In this document: positions 1 to 4,202 of the stretch, in pieces
How positions within the stretch are numbered: the first letter of the stretch is position 1
How the letters are laid out: each line of letters begins with the position of its first letter
Source of the DNA: Opitutaceae bacterium UBA4094
GTDB taxonomy: Bacteria > Verrucomicrobiota > Verrucomicrobiia > Opitutales > Opitutaceae
Assembly (NCBI GenBank): GCA_002382525.1
Contig: DFYA01000263.1
Location: 1 to 5,681 of the forward strand
DNA: 5,681 bases
Reading direction: 5' to 3'
Notes under the pieces: generated by a model
Told to the model about the DNA's origin: nothing
The model's database searches: none
The model's input: only the letters and a program-made list of their open reading frames with translations
Translations under genes and position numbers: made by a program

Positions 1-935
1 TTGCGCACATCCACTTTGAAGTGAGACCCGCCTGTAATCAGGTCCATCTGATAAAGGTAATACGGGCGCACCCGCATCCGCAGCAGCCGATGCACCAGCG
101 CCTGCATGACGTCCGCGTCGTCGTTTACGCCCTTGAGCAACACGCTCTGATTGCCCAGCGGCACGCCTGCAAACGACAATCGCTCGCACGCCGCCTTCAA
201 CTCCGCCGTCGCCTCCTTCGGATGATTCACATGGATGCTCATCCAGATCGGCCCGTGCTTCTTCAAAATCTCGCACAACTCCGGCGTGATGCGCTGCGGC
301 AAAAACACCGGAATGCGCGACCCGATGCGGATAAACTCCACATGCTTGATCGCCCGCAAACGCCCGAGCAGGTGGTCCAGTTTGCGGTCGGACAACAACA
401 GCGGATCGCCCCCCGACAACAACACGTCGCGAATCTCCGGATGCGCCTCGATGTAGCGCAGCCCCTGTTCGTATTCCGGGTGAAAGTTATAGTCCTGCGC
501 GTTGGAAACCAACCGGCTCCGCGTGCAGTAGCGGCAATACGACGCGCACCGGTCCGTCACCAAAAACAACACCCGATCCGGATAACGATGCACCAGCCCC
601 GGCACCGGCGAATGCTCGTCCTCGCCCAACGAGTCCAGCATCTCCTCGGCGTGCAACTGCCCCTCGCCCGCCCGCGGAATCATCTGCAGGCGAACGGGAC
701 AATTGGGATCATTGCGATCCATCAGATTAAAAAAGTAAGGCGTGATCGCCATCGCCAGCTTCTGTCCCGCGAACAGCACCCCGGCCCGTTCGTCGGCCGT
801 GAGCGTCATGTAGCGCTCCAAGTCCTCCAGCTTCGTGAGCCGGTTCTTCAACTGCCACGTCCAGTCGCTCTCCGGAACGTGCTGCCAAAGGCCCTGGCCC
901 TCAAACCAACTGGAACGGTCTTCGATGTAAGGCAT
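1..935 (-). CDS. kamA: L-lysine 2,3-aminomutase (radical SAM, PLP), 3' end cut by window
   Basis: Catalyses interconversion of L-lysine and L-beta-lysine, using a [4Fe-4S] cluster, S-adenosylmethionine and PLP; cytoplasmic. The window holds the first 311 residues (family about 400+). Seen: an N-terminal region with the KamA-like segment DWTWQLKNR (about 24-32) and LAMAITPYF (60-68), HSPVPGLVHRYPDRVLFLVTD (start 108), the radical-SAM motif CASYCRYC (Cys130, Cys134, Cys137), LLSGGDPLL (172-180), IRIGSRIPV (202-210), LPQRITPEL (212-220), GVPLGNQSVLLKG (257-269) and VRPYYLYQMD (289-298). Arg139, just after the cluster motif, matches the carboxylate-binding arginine of the clostridial enzyme, and Asp298 matches the aspartate binding the lysine epsilon-amino group (Asp293 there, the same distance from the first Cys). 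This favours lysine over glutamate as substrate. The PLP lysine and second aspartate lie outside the window. The ATG at 935-933 begins a normal KamA N-terminus; no Shine-Dalgarno precedes it. An EF-P lysine-modifying relative (EpmB) is a less likely alternative. It is divergent from carA. Confidence 0.93.
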   Translation of the reverse strand, partial: MPYIEDRSSWFEGQGLWQHVPESDWTWQLKNRLTKLEDLERYMTLTADERAGVLFAGQKLAMAITPYFFNLMDRNDPNCPVRLQMIPRAGEGQLHAEEMLDSLGEDEHSPVPGLVHRYPDRVLFLVTDRCASYCRYCTRSRLVSNAQDYNFHPEYEQGLRYIEAHPEIRDVLLSGGDPLLLSDRKLDHLLGRLRAIKHVEFIRIGSRIPVFLPQRITPELCEILKKHGPIWMSIHVNHPKEATAELKAACERLSFAGVPLGNQSVLLKGVNDDADVMQALVHRLLRMRVRPYYLYQMDLITGGSHFKVDVR

Positions 936-1045
936 GGAAAGGTGTGCGCACCGTAAAGCCGACCCACCCCCTGTCAAATACCCCGCCCAATCCCCGCTAC
1001 GCCCGCGCGCGCCTCGCCTGCAGCCCTCCCTCACCCAGCCAAGCA

Positions 1046-1067
1046 CCCGCCGCCGCCCCACCCACCC
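1046..1067 (-). other. Putative G-quadruplex motif upstream of kamA
   Basis: Read on the - strand, four G-runs occur in order: GGG (1067-1065), GGG (1063-1061), GGGG (1059-1056) and GGG (1048-1046), separated by loops of 1, 1 and 7 bases. This satisfies the usual G3+N1-7 quadruplex pattern. Three more GGG runs follow at 1036-1034, 1030-1028 and 1026-1024. If kamA is transcribed from the AT-rich part of the spacer, the motif would lie in the kamA 5' leader RNA. A GC-rich, strand-skewed genome will make such motifs by chance, so function is unproven. Confidence 0.4.
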
Positions 1068-1074
1068 AAGCCTA

Positions 1075-1097
1075 TTTGTCACTTAATAAGTTACAAA
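1075..1097. promoter_or_regulatory. 23-bp imperfect dyad, candidate operator between kamA and carA
   Basis: The arms TTTGTCACTTA (1075-1085) and TAAGTTACAAA (1087-1097) are inverted around a single central A at 1086. Ten of the eleven arm positions pair; only C1080/T1092 fails. The element is AT-rich in an otherwise C-rich spacer and sits between two divergent genes, which is typical of a dimeric repressor or activator site. It also contains the best -35-like hexamers for both directions (TTGTCA on +, TTGTAA on -), so bound protein could affect either gene. I do not recognise it as the site of a specific regulator family. Confidence 0.45.
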
Positions 1098-1107
1098 ACT
1101 CCGTTTC

Positions 1108-1161
1108 ATGCCGAATCCCTGCGACTTACGTTTCCCAAAAATCATCTTCGAGTTTTCTTAA
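1108..1161 (+). CDS. Possible 17-codon leader ORF ahead of carA
   Basis: ATG at 1108 opens a 17-residue frame (MPNPCDLRFPKIIFEFS) closing with TAA at 1159-1161. It lies just after the dyad and 13 bases before the terminator-like hairpin at 1175-1195, an arrangement seen in leader-peptide attenuators. The end of the frame is T-rich on the non-template strand (the TTTTCTT stretch at 1153-1159). There is no Shine-Dalgarno sequence, but neither has any other gene here. An ORF this short can easily be chance, and the peptide has no run of arginine or other regulatory codons. Its only support is position. Confidence 0.2.
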   Translation: MPNPCDLRFPKIIFEFS

Positions 1162-1174
1162 AAACCACCTTGGC

Positions 1175-1195
1175 AGGCGTGACCCTACGCCTTTT
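1175..1195 (+). promoter_or_regulatory. Terminator-like hairpin in the carA leader (candidate attenuator)
   Basis: AGGCGT (1175-1180) pairs with ACGCCT (1187-1192) around a six-base loop, and the stem runs directly into TTTT (1192-1195) and further T-rich sequence up to the carA start. That is a short intrinsic-terminator shape ending 12 bases before the carA ATG. The 5' arm can alternatively pair upstream: GCAGG (1173-1177) complements CCTGC (1118-1122), inside the mini-ORF, giving a possible antiterminator. The stem is only 6 bp and the T-run is interrupted, so termination would be partial at most. Regulation of carA by attenuation is an inference. Confidence 0.35.
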
Positions 1196-1207
1196 CGTTC
1201 TTCTTTA

Positions 1208-2380
1208 ATGTCCACGTTCAAGCCCGCAGTCCTCGCCCTCGAAGATGGTTCCGTGTTTCGCGGCCGCGCCTTTGGCGCCGATGCCACGATCGCCGGCGAA
1301 TGCGTGTTCAACACCTCCATGACCGGCTATCAGGAGATCATCACCGACCCGTCCTACTTCGGACAAATCGTCACGATGACCGCCCCCATGATCGGCAACT
1401 ACGGGGTCAACGACGAAGACACCGAAGCCACCACGCCCAAGGCCAGCGGACTCGTCGTGCGCGAACTCTCCCCCATCGTCAGCAACTGGCGCAGCCAGTC
1501 CTCCCTCGACGACTACCTGCGCAAATACGGCATCCCCGGTATCAGCGAAATCGATACACGCGCCCTCACCAAAAAACTCCGCGTGGACGGCGCGATGAAG
1601 TGCTGCCTCTCGACCCTCCCGCTCTCCGACGCCGACGCGGTCGCCAAGGCCAAGGCCTGGCACGACATGGCCGGCAGCGACTACGTCAAAGACACCACCT
1701 GCAAAGAGCCCTACATCTGGCGCGGTGACGACGCCGCCAACCACAACACCGTCTACGTGCCCGTCGGCACCACCCTCGGCCTCCCGCTCACGCCCTCAAA
1801 ACGGTTCCGCGTAGCCGCCTTCGACTTCGGCGCCAAGCACTCCATTTACCGCAAGCTCATCAACCACGGTTTCGACGTCCAGGTGTTCCCCGCGACCGCC
1901 ACCGCCGAGCAGATCCGCGAGCATGCCCCGGACGGCGTTTTCCTCTCCAACGGCCCCGGCGATCCCGCCGCACTCCCCTACATCCACCAGACCGTCACCG
2001 GCCTCGTCCCGCACTTCCCGATTTTCGGCATCTGCCTCGGCCATCAGATGCTCACGCACGCCCTCGGCGGCGAGACGTTCAAGCTCAAGTTCGGCCACCG
2101 CGGCGGCAACCAGCCCGTGAAGAACCTCGAAACCGGCAAGGTCTCCATCACCGCGCAAAACCACGGCTTCGCCACCGACCCGAAGTCCCTCGAAAAAGGC
2201 GGCGCGCTCGTCACCGAAATCAACCTCAACGACAACACTGTCGAGGGCCTGCGTCACAAAGACCTCCCGATCTTCTCGGTTCAATATCACCCCGAAGCCG
2301 CCCCCGGTCCGAACGACGCCGACCCGCTCTTCCTCGATTTCTACAAACTCATCGAAAAGCGCAAAGCCGGCAAAATCTAA
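1208..2380 (+). CDS. carA: Carbamoyl-phosphate synthase small (glutaminase) subunit
   Basis: Hydrolyses glutamine and channels ammonia to the large subunit CarB for carbamoyl phosphate, the shared precursor of pyrimidines and arginine; cytoplasmic. The 390-residue protein is a normal length. Residues 1-150 are the CPSase small-chain N-domain (ALEDGSVFRGRAFG at 10-23, FNTSMTGYQEIITDPSY at 34-50, GIPGISEIDTRALT at 108-121). Residues 200-385 are a class-I glutamine amidotransferase with LSNGPGDP (246-253), GICLGHQML with nucleophile Cys276, FGHRGGNQPV (295-304), ITAQNHGFA (314-322) and SVQYHPEAAPGP with His361 and Glu363 completing the triad. The frame stays open upstream to 944, but family similarity begins exactly at MSTFKPAVLALEDG, so ATG 1208 is chosen. 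No Shine-Dalgarno sequence is present; the upstream bases are pyrimidine-rich. carB is not downstream: an intrinsic terminator follows, so the large subunit must be encoded elsewhere. Confidence 0.97.
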   Translation: MSTFKPAVLALEDGSVFRGRAFGADATIAGECVFNTSMTGYQEIITDPSYFGQIVTMTAPMIGNYGVNDEDTEATTPKASGLVVRELSPIVSNWRSQSSLDDYLRKYGIPGISEIDTRALTKKLRVDGAMKCCLSTLPLSDADAVAKAKAWHDMAGSDYVKDTTCKEPYIWRGDDAANHNTVYVPVGTTLGLPLTPSKRFRVAAFDFGAKHSIYRKLINHGFDVQVFPATATAEQIREHAPDGVFLSNGPGDPAALPYIHQTVTGLVPHFPIFGICLGHQMLTHALGGETFKLKFGHRGGNQPVKNLETGKVSITAQNHGFATDPKSLEKGGALVTEINLNDNTVEGLRHKDLPIFSVQYHPEAAPGPNDADPLFLDFYKLIEKRKAGKI

Positions 2381-2400
2381 CCCGCCGCTCGAATCATAGC

Positions 2401-2416
2401 GGGAGCGCCAGCGCCC
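2401..2416 (+). repeat. Short GC-rich palindromic hairpin after carA
   Basis: GGGAGCGC followed by CAGCGCCC forms a compact stem (GCG/CGC core at 2405-2407 and 2412-2414, extended by GG/CC after bulging A2404). An overlapping alternative stem uses CCGCT (2385-2389) with AGCGG (2398-2402). It lies between the carA stop and the main terminator. Such short palindromes are often dispersed intergenic repeats, but only one copy is in this window, so repeat status is a guess. Confidence 0.3.
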
Positions 2417-2430
2417 GTTCTCTTTACACC

Positions 2431-2457
2431 AAAGCCACTCCCTCGAGTGGCTTTTTT
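2431..2457 (+). terminator. Intrinsic terminator of carA
   Basis: AAAGCCACTC (2431-2440) pairs perfectly with GAGTGGCTTT (2445-2454) around the four-base loop CCTC, and a run of six T residues spans 2452-2457. It is the clearest terminator in the window, 50 bases after the carA stop codon. The A-run preceding the stem gives some capacity to act in the reverse direction, but no - strand gene needs it here. It separates carA from the downstream two-gene unit. Confidence 0.88.
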
Positions 2458-2468
2458 CGTTCCCGTAG

Positions 2469-2488
2469 CCCTGAGCGTGAGTTCAGGG
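2469..2488 (+). repeat. Hairpin with GTGA (GNRA-type) loop upstream of the EEP gene
   Basis: CCCTGAGC (2469-2476) pairs with GTTCAGGG (2481-2488) through eight positions, one of them G-U, closing a GTGA loop. In RNA, GUGA is a stable GNRA tetraloop. The hairpin follows the carA terminator and ends 43 bases before the next start codon, so it could be in that gene's 5' leader or be a small intergenic repeat. No T-run follows, so it is not a second terminator. Confidence 0.4.
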
Positions 2489-2531
2489 AGTTCACCACGA
2501 GACCGCCAATCACCTGTTCGCTTCTCCCCCG

Positions 2532-3542
2532 ATGCCCGATCCCGCCGGAACCCAAGCCACACCCACACGCCCTCGCTGGTCCCTCCGTGGCGTCGCCGAC
2601 GCCGCTCTCTTCGTTGGATACCTCGGAGCCTTCGCCCTATGCCTGCTCACGCTCACCGCCTTCGCCGGTGATCGCCACTGGCTGCTCGAACTCACCACCC
2701 ACTTCCGCCCGCACTACGCCGCCGCGCTCCTCACCTGCGCCATCGTCTATGCCGTCGCCCGCCGTTTCCGCTCCGCCACACTCCTCGCCGCGTTCGCGGT
2801 CCTCAACGCCGCCGTGCTCGCGCCGCGCTTCATGCCGCACACCGCCTCCTCCGTCGCCGCACACGCCCAAACACCCGCCCTCAAGCTCCTCCTCGTAAAC
2901 GTCCTCACCGACAACCGAGATCACGCCGCCCTTCTCGCTCTGATCGAACACGAGCAACCCGACGTCGTCGCCCTCCTCGAAGTGAACGCCGAGTGGATTG
3001 CCGCGATGGCCCCGCTTGCGAACACCCACCCGCATGCGCACAGCGTGCCGCGGCCCGACAATTTCGGCGTCGCGCTTTTTTCCCGCCTGCCACTGATGGA
3101 CCCCAAAACGGTTTACCTCGGCCCCGCCGAAGTCCCCTCCATCCGTGCCACGCTCCCGTTCGGTCACTGCCCCGTCGCCCTTCTCGCCACTCACCCGCTT
3201 CCGCCCGGCGACGCCGGCAACCTCCTCCTGCGCGACCTGCACCTCAAGGCCATCGCCAAGTGGGCCTCGGCGTCCCCTTCTCCGGTGATCGTCCTCGGCG
3301 ACCTTAACTGCACACCATGGGCCCCGGCTTTCCGCACACTGCTTCGTGAAGGCAACCTCATCGACACCGCTCGCGGACTCAGCTCCACCTGGCCGGTCAC
3401 CCCGTGGTGGCTGCGTATCCCGCTCGATCATTGCCTCGTCTCGCCAACCTTCACCGTCACCGACCACCGGATCGGCCCCGACATCGGCTCCGATCACTTC
3501 CCTGTCCTCGTTCCCCTGGCCTTGCTTCCCGCCGCTCCCTGA
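2532..3542 (+). CDS. Membrane-anchored endonuclease/exonuclease/phosphatase (EEP) family protein
   Basis: A predicted metal-dependent phosphoesterase of the DNase I/exonuclease III fold, tethered to the membrane; the substrate is unknown. Three hydrophobic helices lie at about residues 23-45, 60-77 and 80-98, then the catalytic domain at 117-330. Active-site motifs are all present: LLLVNVLTDN (Asn123), VVALLEVN (metal-binding Glu150), ATHPLPP (His221), VIVLGDLNCTPW (Asp257 and Asn259), IPLDHCLVS (Asp299) and GSDHFPV (Asp321, His322). The Asn-Glu spacing equals that in exonuclease III, so the enzyme should be active. The layout of N-terminal membrane helices plus an EEP domain matches YafD-type proteins, whose role is poorly defined; phospholipid or nucleic-acid phosphodiesters are possible substrates. 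The ATG at 2532 is the only plausible start (the next Met is residue 101), with no Shine-Dalgarno sequence. It is likely co-transcribed with the gene 18 bases downstream. Confidence 0.85.
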   Translation: MPDPAGTQATPTRPRWSLRGVADAALFVGYLGAFALCLLTLTAFAGDRHWLLELTTHFRPHYAAALLTCAIVYAVARRFRSATLLAAFAVLNAAVLAPRFMPHTASSVAAHAQTPALKLLLVNVLTDNRDHAALLALIEHEQPDVVALLEVNAEWIAAMAPLANTHPHAHSVPRPDNFGVALFSRLPLMDPKTVYLGPAEVPSIRATLPFGHCPVALLATHPLPPGDAGNLLLRDLHLKAIAKWASASPSPVIVLGDLNCTPWAPAFRTLLREGNLIDTARGLSSTWPVTPWWLRIPLDHCLVSPTFTVTDHRIGPDIGSDHFPVLVPLALLPAAP

Positions 3543-3560
3543 CGCTCTGCTCCCAGCACG

Positions 3561-4166
3561 ATGAAAAAACTTCTCGTGCTCCTCCTTACCGCCGTCGGCA
3601 TCTGGTTTTGGTGGCATGAGCCCGACGCGGAATGGCGCGGACTGCCCGCCGCCCGCGCCCCCATCCAATCCACCGTAGGCCTGCCTGGCCCGTTCCGCCA
3701 CGGCGACCTCACCGTCACCCCGCTCGCTCACTACGAAATCAAAGCCGTCGTCCTCTCCCGTGAGCGCTACCGTCACGACCCCGGCGCGAAACTCAGTCCC
3801 CTCGACCTCGCTCTCGGCTGGGGTCCCATGTCCGCCGCTGGCGTCATCAACGAACTCAACGTCAGCCAATCCGGGCGATGGTATCACTACTCGTGGCGCG
3901 ACGCCCCCCCGCTCGACCCCGACGCGATTGTTGCCCATTCCGCCAACACCCACTGCCTACCGGCCACGCCTGAGATCCGCCGCCAACTCCTCGCCGTCAA
4001 ACGCCACGACATCGTCACCCTCAAGGGCCTGCTCGTCGAAGTAAACGGCCCCGACGGCTACCGCTGGCGCTCCTCGCTTAGCCGCACCGACGTGCGTGGT
4101 GGCGCCTGCGAAGTGATGTGGATCACCGAGGTCAACCGCGCGCGCGCCCCGTCGCCCGACCGCTAG
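3561..4166 (+). CDS. Conserved-looking envelope protein of unknown function with N-terminal anchor
   Basis: A 201-residue protein. MKKLLVLLLTAVGIWFWW (1-18) is a short basic-then-hydrophobic segment, either an uncleaved signal anchor or a signal peptide without a clear cleavage site. The rest should be outside the cytoplasmic membrane. The body has family-like blocks: YEIKAVVLSRERYR (58-71), LSPLDLALGWGPMS (78-91), SQSGRWYHYSW (102-112), IVAHSANTHCLPAT (123-136), KRHDIVTLKGLLVEV (147-161) and WRSSLSRTDVRGGACEVMWITEV (start 169). From memory, similar blocks occur in uncharacterised proteobacterial proteins; I know no function. There are two cysteines (132, 183), possibly a disulfide if periplasmic. 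It starts 18 bases after the EEP gene, which suggests an operon and perhaps a shared envelope role. There is no Shine-Dalgarno sequence; the stop is 36 bases from the convergent kinase stop. Confidence 0.8.
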   Translation: MKKLLVLLLTAVGIWFWWHEPDAEWRGLPAARAPIQSTVGLPGPFRHGDLTVTPLAHYEIKAVVLSRERYRHDPGAKLSPLDLALGWGPMSAAGVINELNVSQSGRWYHYSWRDAPPLDPDAIVAHSANTHCLPATPEIRRQLLAVKRHDIVTLKGLLVEVNGPDGYRWRSSLSRTDVRGGACEVMWITEVNRARAPSPDR

Positions 4167-4202
4167 CCTCTGGAACAACGACCTGACGCCCACCGCCGTC
4201 GC

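Larger units (their letters stand above)
936..1207. other. Divergent kamA/carA intergenic spacer
   Basis: This 272-base spacer serves as the upstream region of both kamA (leftward) and carA (rightward). It has two distinct halves. Positions 956-1070 are very C-rich on the + strand and carry no coding signal. Positions 1073-1207 are clearly AT-richer than anything else in the window and hold the inverted repeat, mini-ORF and hairpin listed separately. I could not place a convincing -35/-10 pair in either direction. TTGTCA at 1076-1081 is close to a -35 consensus for rightward transcription but has no good -10 at 16-18 bases. On the - strand, TTGTAA (1096-1091) is followed 16 bases later by a poor TAGGCT. 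Confidence 0.7.

Noticed and set aside
21..956. Long + strand open frame (311 codons) opposite kamA
   Set aside because: It is the antisense of kamA, whose radical-SAM motifs are unmistakable. The predicted protein is rich in Arg, His and Gln with no domain, as expected for a shadow frame in GC-rich DNA.
1076..1104. Sigma-70 promoter for carA starting with TTGTCA
   Set aside because: The -35 match is good, but no -10-like hexamer lies at 15-18 bases (the sequence there is ACTCCGTT), so a promoter call is not supported.
1152..1165. Small inverted repeat GTTTT/AAAAC at the end of the mini-ORF
   Set aside because: It has a 5-bp AT-rich stem that would be barely stable. At most it is a weak pause site, so it is not listed as a feature.
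944..1207. 88-codon upstream extension of the carA frame
   Set aside because: The translation is Pro/Ala/Ser-rich with no similarity to CarA. Family similarity begins at the Met encoded at 1208, and the segment holds the regulatory features instead.
2637..3953. 438-codon - strand open frame spanning the EEP gene and part of the next gene
   Set aside because: Its Gly/Glu/Val-rich, low-complexity translation has no motif, and it crosses two genes with good family motifs on the other strand. High GC removes stop codons from the antisense frame.
4137..4147. Alternating CG run (possible Z-DNA) near the end of the small envelope gene
   Set aside because: It is only 11 bases, lies inside coding sequence for Asn-Arg-Ala-Arg-Ala, and is expected in GC-rich DNA.
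4167..4202. Bidirectional terminator between the convergent genes
   Set aside because: I found no stable inverted repeat with a T-run in the 36 bases between the two stop codons.
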